From: Methylobacterium sp. AMS5
Lineage (GTDB): Bacteria; Pseudomonadota; Alphaproteobacteria; Rhizobiales; Beijerinckiaceae
Length of the DNA stretch: 64,000 bases
NCBI RefSeq assembly: GCF_001542815.1
Contig: NZ_CP006992.1
Coordinates: forward strand, 2,299,501 to 2,363,500
Direction of reading: 5' to 3'
The notes under the pieces are model-generated. The model saw only the letters and a list, made by a program, of their open reading frames with translations. It was not told the DNA's origin and did no database searches. Shown here one piece after another: positions 28,386 through 36,525 of the stretch; position 1 is the first letter of the stretch; every line of letters begins with the position of its first letter. The position numbers were made by a program, and so were the translations under genes.

Positions 28386-29006
28386 GCCGGCCAAGGCCCT
28401 GCGCCGCGCGAGGCGCCGGTCGAGGAGCACCAGCGCCCATCCGACAGCGAGGAAGGCCGCCGCGATCGCCCCGGCATAGGCCGCGACCGGGCCCCAGCCG
28501 ATCTTGCCCACATCGAGAAACGGGTAGGGATAGCGCGCATCGTAGGCGCCGCGCACGAGCGTGTAGCCGAGGTAGATCAGCGGGTAGCTCGCAAACAGCA
28601 CGAGGTCGCGCCCTGCGAGACGCCCCTTCGGCACGAAGGCGAGCCAGAACAGCGGCACCAGCACCGGCAGCGCTTGGTGGAGCAGGATGTCGCCGACGAG
28701 GTCGCCGCCGCGCAGCGTCCTGACGCGGTAGAGCAGCAGCCGCTGAACAAGGCCGACGAGCAGGGTCGCGAGCACCGTGGTGGCGACGAGCCGGGGCTGG
28801 GCCAGGGCCGGCACCCGCAGGGCGATCCCGCCGAACACCGCGAGGACGAGGAGTCCGGTGAGGTTCGTGAAATAGGCGGCCATGATCCAGGCGGCGAGCG
28901 GCACCGAGCCGGTTCGGCCGAACACGGCGGAGAAGCCGAATCCGACGCCGACGGCGGCGCAGAGCGCGATCAGGGCCGCGGCGAGGCGGGCGGTGCGGGA
29001 ATTCAT
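28383..29006 (-). CDS. Pr6Pr-family membrane protein (FAR-17a/AIG1-like)
   Basis: 207 residues with six hydrophobic segments evenly spaced along the whole protein, and a pattern (WIMAAYFTNLTGLLVLAVFG early, YPLIYLGYTLVRGAYDARYP late) that fits the Pr6Pr/FAR-17a/AIG1 group of integral membrane proteins. The bacterial function is unknown. ATG 29006 begins MNSRTARL; MPTPRT at 29024 is an alternative. It stands alone and converges on the pseudouridine synthase gene. Confidence 0.75.
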   Translation of the reverse strand: MNSRTARLAAALIALCAAVGVGFGFSAVFGRTGSVPLAAWIMAAYFTNLTGLLVLAVFGGIALRVPALAQPRLVATTVLATLLVGLVQRLLLYRVRTLRGGDLVGDILLHQALPVLVPLFWLAFVPKGRLAGRDLVLFASYPLIYLGYTLVRGAYDARYPYPFLDVGKIGWGPVAAYAGAIAAAFLAVGWALVLLDRRLARRRALAG

Positions 29007-29314
29007 CGTTCGCGGCGTCGGCATCCGAGACGGGCTTCGTTCTGGCCGCGCTTCGCGACCCGGCGATGACGCGCGCTGATTCCGGTCGCGGCGCTGGGGT
29101 GATGAAGCGCCGAGACAAGGGAATTGGGATTCCGGGTCAAGTCGCGAGCGTTGAAATCCGGTTCCGGCAAAGGTGAGGGTCCGGGCGGCACGGCGCAGAT
29201 CGGGTAATCGGGCCGTCGCTAGCCTTCCCCGCGTCGCGGATCGCGGCAAGCTGCCCGAGGTGCCATCCGGTCTGCCGGGGATCAGCCCGCGACCAATCAT
29301 CCGGGAGCAGGCTC
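29007..29314. other. 308-bp gene-free interval upstream of IS110 transposase
   Basis: It holds the promoter region of the Pr6Pr gene and, at its right, the left non-coding end of the IS110 element. Short GC-rich hairpins (for example CCGCG and CGCGG arms near 29230-29250) are visible. The exact left border of the IS could not be placed because IS110 elements lack clear terminal repeats. Confidence 0.5.
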
Positions 29315-30361
29315 ATGCGCTACTATGCCGGTCTCGATGTCTCGCTGGCCGAGATCTCCGTGTGCGTCGTCGATGAGGACGGCAAGATCGTCCGCGAAGC
29401 CAAGGTGGCGAGCGAGCCGGAGGCGCTGGCGACGTGGCTCGGCGGCCTCGGCCTGCCGCTGGCCCGCATCGGCCTGGAGACCGGCGCGCTGGCGGGGTGG
29501 CTGTGCGAGGAGATGAGCGAACTCGGCGTGCCCCACGTCGTATGCATGGACGCCCGCCATGCCCGTGCAGCGATGGTGGCAATGACCCACAAGACCGACC
29601 GCAACGACGCGCGCGGCCTCGCCCAGATGCTGCGCACCGGCTGGTTCCGGCAGGTGCATGTGAAGGCGCGCCGGACGATGGAACTGCGCACCCTGCTGAC
29701 CAGCCGCAAGACGCTGGTGCTGAAGATCGGCGACGTGGAGAACCAGATCAGAGGCTCGCTGCACCTGTTCGGGATCAAGCTCGGCACGGCCAAGCGCCGC
29801 ACGTTCTCGCAGCGCGTGCGCGAACTGACGGCCGACCTGCCGCGCGCGGCGGCCATCCTCGACGTGCTGTTGCAGGCGCGCGCGGCGATGCTGCTCTCGC
29901 TCGACCGCCTCAACCGCATGGTGCTGGAGATCGCCCGCGAGCACGCGGTCTGCCGCCGCCTGATGACGGTGCCGGGGGTGGGCGCGGTGGTCGGGCTGAC
30001 CTTCATCGCCGCCATCGAGGACCCGGCCCGCTTCGCCAAGCCGCGCTCGGTCGGGGCGATCCTCGGCATGGTGCCGCGCAAGCATCAATCCGGGGAGGTG
30101 GACCGCAACGGGCGGATCACGAAGACCGGCGATGGCGAGGCACGGGCAGCGCTGTTCGAGGCGGCGCACGTCATGCTGCACCGGGTCAAGAAGTGGTCCG
30201 GGCTGAAGGCGTGGGCCACGAAGGTGGCGCAGCGCCAGGGCAGCAAACGCGCGACGGTGGCGCTGGCGCGCAAGATGGCGGTGGTGATGCACCGGATGTG
30301 GGTGGATGGCACGACCTTCCGCTTCGGTGCGGTGGAGGCTCCGGTCGCCCCGGCCGCGTAG
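29315..30361 (+). mobile_element. IS110-family transposase
   Basis: 348 residues with the IS110 layout. The N-terminal DEDD (RuvC-like) domain has Asp8 in AGLDVS, Glu55 in GLETGALAG and the KTDRNDARGLAQM pair (Asp95, Asp98). The C-terminal Transposase_20 domain has VPGVGAVVGLTF and a PRKHQSGEVDRNGR segment carrying the candidate recombinase serine. The frame is intact, so it could be active. IS110 elements recombine using a bridge RNA encoded in their own non-coding end. Confidence 0.93.
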
Positions 30362-30704
30362 GCGTCTCACTGTTTGCAGGGATCGAGGCCGGGCGCGCCG
30401 GGCCTCGCAGGGTCGTCCTCACGGGGACGGGCGGGAGGTGAAGCCGGGATGACGGGTGTGCTGGCCCTGGGCCAAGTCCGCTGTCGCATATAGGCTCGCC
30501 TCTCATCGGAAGGCGATCATGTGGCGGTCAACGAGCCGACCACGGACAGAAGCCAAGAGCTCCGTGGGTGCGAGATCAAAGTGTGCAGCGGTCTGACCGC
30601 CGAGCGCGCCCAGCGCGACCGGGGAATGTGAACTCTCGACCCCTGTCGGACATTCGATCCGCGTACTTCCTATCCAAGTCGCTGGTTCAAACCAAGCAGG
30701 AAGT
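30362..30704. other. 343-bp interval downstream of IS110 transposase, highly structured at its start
   Basis: Bases 30380-30430 contain two back-to-back hairpins: GAGGCC with GGCCTC, then CGTCCT with GGGACG. The stretch resembles a structured RNA more than a coding sequence. The right half is less GC-rich, and an open frame there (30503-30724, minus) has no recognisable homology. Confidence 0.5.
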
Positions 30705-31268
30705 CTAGTCTGGCATTTGAACAATGTGACGCTTGGTCATATAGCTTCCGTCAGCCACAGCATTCCTGACCGCTGTTGGCCGTAGATCTATCTGCCCGAA
30801 CTGAGGCAGCGGTATCCACAGTTGCCTCAGGTGCGCCTCTTTGCTCTGAATGTCACGCCGGTCTAACTTTACAAGATAATAATGCTCCACTTGCTGGATG
30901 AGGTTGTCTTTATGTCGAAAGTGATTTTCGACGCAAAATAGATATTGTGCATCGACCACGTTGGCATTTGTTTCTTCTTCAAATTCCGCTCGAAGACGTG
31001 TCTCAAAGGTATCTGCAACCTCATATTCGCCGCCGATGAAGGCGTAGCACGAATGGGGATCATCTGCGGGTTGCTGGACGAGGACAGCCTCGTCAACGAT
31101 CACGATACCGGCGACCCTGATCCTTGGGATTTTGCGGGATGCAACCGCCTCAAAGAACTGGTCTTGTTTGAAATCCATATCGTAAATCTCCACCCTGTGC
31201 GGACCTTCCGGCAAACGCGGTACCACAGCGTCGCTTGACAGCGGAGGCTCGATTACAGAATCCTGCAT
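30705..31268 (-). CDS. Nudix hydrolase-like protein, probably acquired
   Basis: 187 residues. A Nudix-like segment is recognisable as GGEYEVADTF then ETRLRAEFEEETNANV, where the acidic run corresponds to the REUXEE metal-binding core; the arginine of that core is replaced by alanine. Nudix enzymes hydrolyse nucleoside-diphosphate-linked compounds; the substrate here cannot be said. The gene is visibly poorer in GC than its surroundings and sits between an IS110 and a decayed gene, consistent with horizontal arrival. ATG 31268 begins MQDSVIEPPLSSDAVV. Confidence 0.72.
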   Translation of the reverse strand: MQDSVIEPPLSSDAVVPRLPEGPHRVEIYDMDFKQDQFFEAVASRKIPRIRVAGIVIVDEAVLVQQPADDPHSCYAFIGGEYEVADTFETRLRAEFEEETNANVVDAQYLFCVENHFRHKDNLIQQVEHYYLVKLDRRDIQSKEAHLRQLWIPLPQFGQIDLRPTAVRNAVADGSYMTKRHIVQMPD

Positions 31269-31310
31269 TCTTCTCGCCGGTGCCGACTTTTCGACCGAGG
31301 ACACCCCGTC

Positions 31311-31517
31311 ATGCTCGGGCGGATCGCGTTGTCGCGGGGCTGCTTTCTGCCTCACTCCCCGCCCTGGCCGTCGAGACCGCGCCGACCGAAGGCCAGGAAC
31401 TACGCCGCCGCCAAGGGCTGGTACGAAAAGGCCGCCGCTCTCGGCAACACGGGGGCGATGCAGAAGATCGCCGCCCTCTACGAGAAGGGCACGGGCAAAG
31501 CGGGCGCCAAACGCTAG
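31311..31517 (+). pseudogene. Decayed Sel1-repeat protein gene
   Basis: The end encodes one Sel1-type repeat (NYAAAKGWYEKAAALGNTGA then MQKIAALYEKGTG). A signal-peptide-like stretch, ARADRVVAGLLSASLPALAV, lies just before it but in the neighbouring frame, so a frameshift separates the export signal from the repeat. Sel1 repeats mediate protein contacts in secreted proteins; a functional gene would normally have several. Its TAG stop starts a palindromic repeat. Confidence 0.6.
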
Positions 31518-31566
31518 CGCGTCGTCCCGACGAGCGTGGCCGGCTTTCGGAAGAAGCCAATGCCTT
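31515..31566. repeat. Short palindromic repeat (TAGCGC type), degraded
   Basis: TAGCGCGTCGTCCCGACGAGCG followed by GGCTTTCGGAAGAAGCCAATGC is a worn version of the repeat seen intact at 32920-32973. Confidence 0.45.
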
Positions 31567-31614
31567 CCGGGGATGCCTTGACAGGGGAGGGCGGCTGCCG
31601 GAGGCGGTTTCGCC

Positions 31615-32406
31615 GTGCTGCTCGATCTCCTCCATCTCTTCACCACGCCTGCGCCGCGGGCCCAGCGCCGGCTCGGCTATTTGCGCGACAGCATCTGGCT
31701 GATGTCGCGGGCGCGCCGCTGCCGCCGGGCCTGGGCGCCGCATTTGGAGGCGAGCCGGGCGGTGATGCGCGCGGCCATCGCCGCCACCGGGCGGCGCGAC
31801 ACCGCCGTGGTGCTGGGCTCCGGACTTCTGCTCGACGTGCCGCTGGCGGATCTCGCCGCGCGCTTCCGCCGGGTGGTGCTGGTCGATGCCGTGCATCTCA
31901 CGCCCGCCCGGCGCGCGATCCGCGCCTTCACCAATGTCGAAACGCTGACGGCGGATCTGAGCGGCGCGATGGCGCTGATGACCGGCACGGCGCGCGATCT
32001 CGATCCCCGCCTGCCATTGGTCTGCGCCGAGCCCGGCACCGGCCTCGTCATCTCGGCCAACCTCCTCTCGCAACTGCCGATCCGCCCGGTCGAGCGGTTG
32101 GAGTCATCGCGCCGCCCCTTTGGGCCCTGGACGCCGGAGGACGGCGACGGCTTCGGCCGGCGGATCGTGGAGGGCCATCTCGATGCCCTGGCCGGTCTCA
32201 CGGCGCGGGTCTGCCTCGTCACCGACCTCGACGAGGCCGAAGAGGACCGAGAGGGACGGGTCCATGCGCGGCACGACCTGCTCTACGGCGTATCGCTTGG
32301 AAGCCCTGAACGGGCCTGGAACTGGGAACTCGCGCCGTTCGGGGAGACCGCGCGCCACCGGCGCCTGATCCATCGCGTCGCAGGGTTTTCGGATTGGAGG
32401 CCGTGA
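31615..32406 (+). CDS. SAM-methyltransferase-like protein of unknown function
   Basis: 263 residues starting at GTG. A Rossmann-type methyltransferase core is suggested by VVLGSGLLLDVPLADLAARF (motif I) and VVLVDAVHLTPARRAIRAF with the acidic residue that binds SAM ribose. The C-terminal third (FGRRIVEGHLDALAGL onward) was not recognised. No substrate can be predicted. It follows the Sel1 remnant by about 100 bp and is otherwise isolated. Confidence 0.68.
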   Translation: MLLDLLHLFTTPAPRAQRRLGYLRDSIWLMSRARRCRRAWAPHLEASRAVMRAAIAATGRRDTAVVLGSGLLLDVPLADLAARFRRVVLVDAVHLTPARRAIRAFTNVETLTADLSGAMALMTGTARDLDPRLPLVCAEPGTGLVISANLLSQLPIRPVERLESSRRPFGPWTPEDGDGFGRRIVEGHLDALAGLTARVCLVTDLDEAEEDREGRVHARHDLLYGVSLGSPERAWNWELAPFGETARHRRLIHRVAGFSDWRP

Positions 32407-32616
32407 GCTGAGCGATCGTGCTCATCGCAGTGGGAACCGGTCGAACTCTCAGAGCAAAATAAGAAAAACCATCAGGGTATTCGGCTGTCTGGCCGTCCCC
32501 AAGTGTTTATCTGGCGACATCATCCGCTGCTTCCGTCTCGATTCTAGGATCGAGACGGAGTGTACGGAAGATTTGACCGGGAAAAACAGAAAAGACCTTC
32601 GGGAGGTTTTGGTACG

Positions 32617-32922
32617 ATGCGCCGCTTCTCCGCCCTGTTCCTTGCCGCGACCCTCGTGCCCGGCGCCGCCAGCGCCCTGTCGATGACCGACACGCTGGAG
32701 GCCTGGAAGCAGAGCTCGACCATGGATCGCCTCCAGCTCGCGACCCGCTTCGGCAAGTCGTTCGTGTCGGTCAACGAAAGCTTCACCGCGGGCTACTTCG
32801 TCAAATGCATCGACGAGGTGGCGGGCTATTCCAACGCGCAGAAGGCCAAGATCGAGGATGCGGTACGCGAATGCGTCGCCTCGCAGCTCCGGATGACGGG
32901 CAAGGGACAGGCGGACGATTAG
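32617..32922 (+). CDS. Small exported protein of unknown function
   Basis: 101 residues. A short signal peptide (MRRFSALFLAATLVPGAASA) is followed by an about 80-residue, mostly helical mature part containing two cysteines (KCIDEV and RECVAS) that could form a disulfide. GGGAGG lies upstream of ATG 32617. The TAG stop codon is the first three bases of a palindromic repeat. Confidence 0.78.
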   Translation: MRRFSALFLAATLVPGAASALSMTDTLEAWKQSSTMDRLQLATRFGKSFVSVNESFTAGYFVKCIDEVAGYSNAQKAKIEDAVRECVASQLRMTGKGQADD

Positions 32923-32973
32923 CGCATCATTCCGAAAGGCGGTCGCCGGCTTTTGGAAAAAGACGATGCTCTA
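32920..32973. repeat. Short palindromic repeat (TAGCGCATC type)
   Basis: TAGCGCATCATTCCGAAAGG on the left and TTTTGGAAAAAGACGATGCTCTA on the right are inverted, with the core GGCGGTCGCCGG between. The first TAG is the stop codon of the small exported protein gene. Confidence 0.7.
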
Positions 32974-32979
32974 GCCCCC

Positions 32980-34908
32980 TCAGATCTCGATCTCGGTGCC
33001 GATCTCGATCACCTGCCGCGCCGGCACGCAGAAATGGGCGCCGGTGTGCTCGGCGTTGTTCTGCATCACCGCGAAGACCGCCTCGCGCCAATCCGACATG
33101 CCGCGCTGGTCGGAGACGGGGATGATCGTCTCGTGGCCGACGAAGACGGTGAGATCCTCCGCGAACTCCTTCGGCAGGAGCCCGGCGCCGACGGCGCAAT
33201 CCAGGCCCTCGGGGATCGAGGCCGATTGCATGAAGCCGTAATGCAGCACCACGCGGCGGATGTCGGGGGTGATCTCGGTGACGCGGGCGCGCTCTTCGCG
33301 CGGCACGGTCGGCGTTTCCTCGAACAGAGCGGTCACGATCAGCACGCGGGCGTGGAGCGCGCCCAGGCGCTCGACGAAGCGCATCATCGGCAGCGGGATG
33401 CCCTCAGTCGCCGAGGACAGGAAGGCGGCCGAGCCCGGCAGCGTCGTCGGCCGCCCATGGTGCAGGCTCTCGAGGAAGCGCGCCTCCGGCGGGCGCAATT
33501 CCACGCGCGCCCGTTCCAGGCAGAGATTGCCCTTGCGCCATGTCAGCATCAGGAATGCGATGATGCCGGCCAGCAGCAGCGGAAACCAGCCGCCCTCGAA
33601 CAGCTTCACGCTGTTGGCCGAGAGGAAGATCAGGTCGATCACGAGGAAAAAGCCGTTCACCGCCAGCACGAGGGGCAGGCCGAAGCCCCATTTGCGGGCG
33701 ACGAGGCCAGCGAGCAGGGTGGTGATCGCCATCAGCAGCGACACGGCGATGCCGTAGGCCCCGGCCAGCGCATCGGAGGAGCGGAAGATCAGGACGGCCG
33801 AGAGCGTCGCGGCGGCGAGCATCCAGTTCACCAGAGGCACGTAGATCTGGCCGCTCTCGTCGGAGGCGGTGTGGACGATGCGCAGCGGCGGCAGGAAGCC
33901 GAGCTGGATCGATTGCCGGGTCAGGGAGAACACGCCCGAGATCACCGCCTGCGAGGCGATGACGGCGGCCAGCGTCGCCAGCCCGATTAGCGGGTAATGC
34001 AGGACGCCCGGCGCGAGGCGGTAGAACGGGTTCTCGGCCGCCGACGGATCGACCAGCAGGATCGCGCCCTGCCCGAAATAGTGGATCACCAGCGCCGGCA
34101 GCACGAGCACGAACCACGCGACGCGGATCGCCCGCGCGCCGAAATGGCCGAGATCGGCATACATCGCCTCGCCGCCGGTGACCGCGAGGAAGGCCGCGCC
34201 CAGCATCGTGAAGCCGACATGCAGGCCGGCATGCGCCGTGAACTCGACCGCGCGCAGCGGATTGACCGCCGCGAGGATCTGCGGCGCCTGCACGATGCCA
34301 CCGAGGCCGAGGGCGGCCAGCACGAGAAACCAGACCAGCATCACCGGCCCGAAGATCTTGCCGATGAAGGCCGCGCCCCGGCGCTGCACGAGGAACAGGC
34401 CGACGAGGATCACCAGCGTGATCGGCACGATGAAGCGGTCGAGGGCGGGGGCATCGACCCGCAGGCCCTCCACCGCCGAAAGCACCGAGATGGCCGGGGT
34501 AATCGCCCCGTCGCCGTAGAGCAGGGCGGCGCCGACGAGGCCGACGGTCAGCAGCAGTGCCTGTCGCGAGCCGGGTTGCGCGTGGCGGGCGCCGAGCAGC
34601 GCCAGCATCGCCACGATGCCGCCCTCGCCACGGTTGTCGGCCCGCAGGATCAGCACCGCGTATTTCAGCGAGACGACGAGGATCAGCGCCCACAGGATCA
34701 ACGAGACGGCGCCGGTCACCGCGACCGGGCTCGGATCACCGCCCGGACTCGCGGCGCGCACCGCCTCCTTGAGGGCGTAGAGCGGGCTCGTGCCGATATC
34801 GCCGTAGACGACGCCGAGGGTGGCGACCAGCAGGCCCGCCCCGAGGCGGCGGCCCGGCCCGGGCTCCGATTGGCTCGCGTCGGAGGGCTGGGTGGCGGGC
34901 TGGCTCAC
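32980..34908 (-). CDS. kup: Potassium transporter Kup
   Basis: 642 residues starting at GTG. It is an inner-membrane K+/H+ symporter of the KUP/HAK family. The signature YGDIGTSPLYAL lies in the first helix, then GDGAITPAISVLSAVEGL and a FGQGAILLVDP loop; about twelve helices fill residues 15-470. The C-terminal cytosolic domain (from about 485) is complete and ends VIEIGTEIEI. GGAGC precedes the GTG at 34908; the longer frame upstream is repeat sequence, so it was rejected as start. Confidence 0.95.
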   Translation of the reverse strand: MSQPATQPSDASQSEPGPGRRLGAGLLVATLGVVYGDIGTSPLYALKEAVRAASPGGDPSPVAVTGAVSLILWALILVVSLKYAVLILRADNRGEGGIVAMLALLGARHAQPGSRQALLLTVGLVGAALLYGDGAITPAISVLSAVEGLRVDAPALDRFIVPITLVILVGLFLVQRRGAAFIGKIFGPVMLVWFLVLAALGLGGIVQAPQILAAVNPLRAVEFTAHAGLHVGFTMLGAAFLAVTGGEAMYADLGHFGARAIRVAWFVLVLPALVIHYFGQGAILLVDPSAAENPFYRLAPGVLHYPLIGLATLAAVIASQAVISGVFSLTRQSIQLGFLPPLRIVHTASDESGQIYVPLVNWMLAAATLSAVLIFRSSDALAGAYGIAVSLLMAITTLLAGLVARKWGFGLPLVLAVNGFFLVIDLIFLSANSVKLFEGGWFPLLLAGIIAFLMLTWRKGNLCLERARVELRPPEARFLESLHHGRPTTLPGSAAFLSSATEGIPLPMMRFVERLGALHARVLIVTALFEETPTVPREERARVTEITPDIRRVVLHYGFMQSASIPEGLDCAVGAGLLPKEFAEDLTVFVGHETIIPVSDQRGMSDWREAVFAVMQNNAEHTGAHFCVPARQVIEIGTEIEI

Positions 34909-34935
34909 GATTGTGCTCCGGAAAGCGGGGCCATC

Positions 34936-35043
34936 AGAGCGCTTTCCGACGGAGTGGATGCCGGTTCGGCCAAAGGAAGCGCGCTGAAACAAAAGACCGA
35001 GAGCCGTCTCCGGCCTGATGCGATCAGGTCGGAGACGGCTCTC
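34936..35043. repeat. ~110-bp dispersed repeat, copy B, with long hairpin
   Basis: The left part, AGAGCGCTTTCCGACGGAGT, matches copy A at 28274. The right part folds into a hairpin with 14-bp perfect arms (GAGAGCCGTCTCCG 34999-35012 and CGGAGACGGCTCTC 35030-35043) and an inner CCTGAT/ATCAGG stem. It lies between the kup start and the DUF2939 gene. Confidence 0.75.
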
Positions 35044-35109
35044 GTGGCGGTTCACCTATGGAGCGGTGGAATAAAAGCCAGGGTCTCTCGTAACGTGCGC
35101 CGGGGTTGG

Positions 35110-35766
35110 TTACGGCTCGCGAGACGGGTGGGCATCCGGCCCGGTCTTGTCGGGGTTGGGGCGGCCGTCGCGCAGACGAGCGGCGGCGGCGGCGGCCTTC
35201 TCGCCGATCCGGCGGCGCAGGTCGTCGGACAGCTCGATATCGACGAGGCGCCAGCCCCAGTCGCGCAGGCGCAGGCGGATGCGGAACTGCTCGTGGCGGG
35301 GCCGGTCCGGCGGCACGGCGATCAGCACGGAGCGGAAGCCGCGCATGTCGGCGGCGAGATAGTAGCGCAGCAGCCGCTTGAGATCGGGGATGCGCAGGCC
35401 GTCGCGCCGCTCGTGCCGGCCGGCCGGCGCCGCGAGGTCGGCGCCCTGCGGCCAGCCATCGTCCAAGAGGTCGATCACCGCCTTCGGCGTCAGCGCCGAT
35501 TCCATGATCGGGAGCGCGACGGCTGCCGCCGCATCGGCGATGCGCTGCCGTTCGCGTGGATCCAGGGCGTTGCTGTCGGCCTTGACGGCAGCGCTGATCT
35601 GCCGGGCGAGCGAGAGGCGCAGCGTGCGGAAGTTGACGCGCTGCTCCACCGCCGCCGCGTCGCCCGCCTGCACCGCCGCGGCGAAGCCGTAGAGCGACCA
35701 GAAGGGCGTCAGCGTGTAGGCGAACCAAGCCGCCACCGCGAGAAGGGGAATGAGCCACCACCGCAT
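35110..35766 (-). CDS. DUF2939 domain protein
   Basis: 218 residues. An N-terminal membrane anchor (WWLIPLLAVAAWFAYTLTPFW) leads into the DUF2939 fold: GFAAAVQAGDAAAVEQRVNF is the family start. The tail (RPNPDKTGPDAHPSREP) is disordered. Function is unknown; the family is found in the inner membrane of many proteobacteria. It is 27 bp downstream of the rppH-like gene on the same strand. Confidence 0.85.
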   Translation of the reverse strand: MRWWLIPLLAVAAWFAYTLTPFWSLYGFAAAVQAGDAAAVEQRVNFRTLRLSLARQISAAVKADSNALDPRERQRIADAAAAVALPIMESALTPKAVIDLLDDGWPQGADLAAPAGRHERRDGLRIPDLKRLLRYYLAADMRGFRSVLIAVPPDRPRHEQFRIRLRLRDWGWRLVDIELSDDLRRRIGEKAAAAAARLRDGRPNPDKTGPDAHPSREP

Positions 35767-35793
35767 CGGATCAGCCGCGGATGCGCGGTTGGA

Positions 35794-36381
35794 TCATGCC
35801 GGGCTGTCCCCGGTCACATTGTCCCCTGCGCCATGCCAGCCCGTCAAACCGGAGAAGGCCGCGACGACGCCTTCGTAGACCGGACGCTTGAAGGGGACGA
35901 TGAGATCCGGCAGCGCCTCCAGCCGCTCCCAGCGCCACGCCTCGAATTCGGGCTTGTGGTGACCGCCGCCGGGGGCGTCCACATCGATCACCGATTCGTC
36001 GCCGGTGAGCCCGAAGGCGAACCATTTCTGGCGCTGGCCGCGGTAGCGGCCCTTCCAGGCCTGCTTCATCACCGCGGGCGGCAGGTCGTAGGCGAGCCAG
36101 TCGCGCGTCTCGCCGAGCAGCGTGACGGCGCTGGCCGGCACGTTGGTCTCCTCGTGGAGTTCACGCAGGGCCGCAGCGAGAGGCTCTTCCCCCTCGTCGA
36201 TCCCACCCTGCGGCATCTGCCACGCGCGATCGCCGTCGACATGCTCGGGGCCCGCCTCGCGCTTGCGCCGCCCGATGAAGACGCGGCCGTCACGGTGGAA
36301 CAGGGTCACGCCCACGCAGGGGCGATAGGGCAGCGCGCTGCTCTCGGGCAGGCGCCGGAGGTCGTCGTCGGGGCGGGTCAT
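35794..36381 (-). CDS. rppH: RNA pyrophosphohydrolase (RppH-type Nudix hydrolase)
   Basis: 195 residues. It converts 5'-triphosphate mRNA ends to monophosphate and so starts decay. The Nudix box is intact: [23 protein letters not shown]. The start [21 protein letters not shown] and the WQMPQGGID segment are typical of the RppH/IalA group. The C-terminal third beyond the Nudix fold is standard length. It is followed by the DUF2939 gene. Confidence 0.92.
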   Translation of the reverse strand: MTRPDDDLRRLPESSALPYRPCVGVTLFHRDGRVFIGRRKREAGPEHVDGDRAWQMPQGGIDEGEEPLAAALRELHEETNVPASAVTLLGETRDWLAYDLPPAVMKQAWKGRYRGQRQKWFAFGLTGDESVIDVDAPGGGHHKPEFEAWRWERLEALPDLIVPFKRPVYEGVVAAFSGLTGWHGAGDNVTGDSPA

Positions 36382-36469
36382 GGCGGGCTCGTGCTGGCGG
36401 CGCGACCATAGGAGGCCGAACCGGTGCGGGCAACGCCGACCTAACCCGCATCTGAGGCCGTAAAACGAG

Positions 36470-36504
36470 CGTGGGCGCGGCCGAGGCCGCGCCCACGTCT
36501 TTCC
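36470..36504 (-). terminator. Terminator of the chemoreceptor gene
   Basis: CGTGGGCGCGGCC and GGCCGCGCCCACG form a 13-bp perfect stem with only two loop bases. On the minus strand the stem is followed by CTCGTTTTACGG, a T-run after the chemoreceptor stop codon at 36526. Confidence 0.85.
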
Positions 36505-36525
36505 CTGCAGTTCCCAAGGTGTGAC

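Noticed and set aside
29315..30361. Second overlapping frame inside the IS110 transposase as a second gene
   Set aside because: It is a high-GC shadow frame; the DEDD and Transposase_20 motifs are all in the listed frame.
30670..30710. GGTTCAAACC-like sequence resembling a tRNA T-arm
   Set aside because: No matching acceptor, D-arm or anticodon arm could be folded around it.
30503..30724. 73-residue open frame between IS110 and the Nudix gene (minus strand)
   Set aside because: No homology recognised, it overlaps the Nudix gene end and could be chance; not listed as a gene.
34909..35055. N-terminal extension of kup
   Set aside because: The extra 49 codons are the dispersed repeat copy B translated; homology begins at the GTG at 34908.
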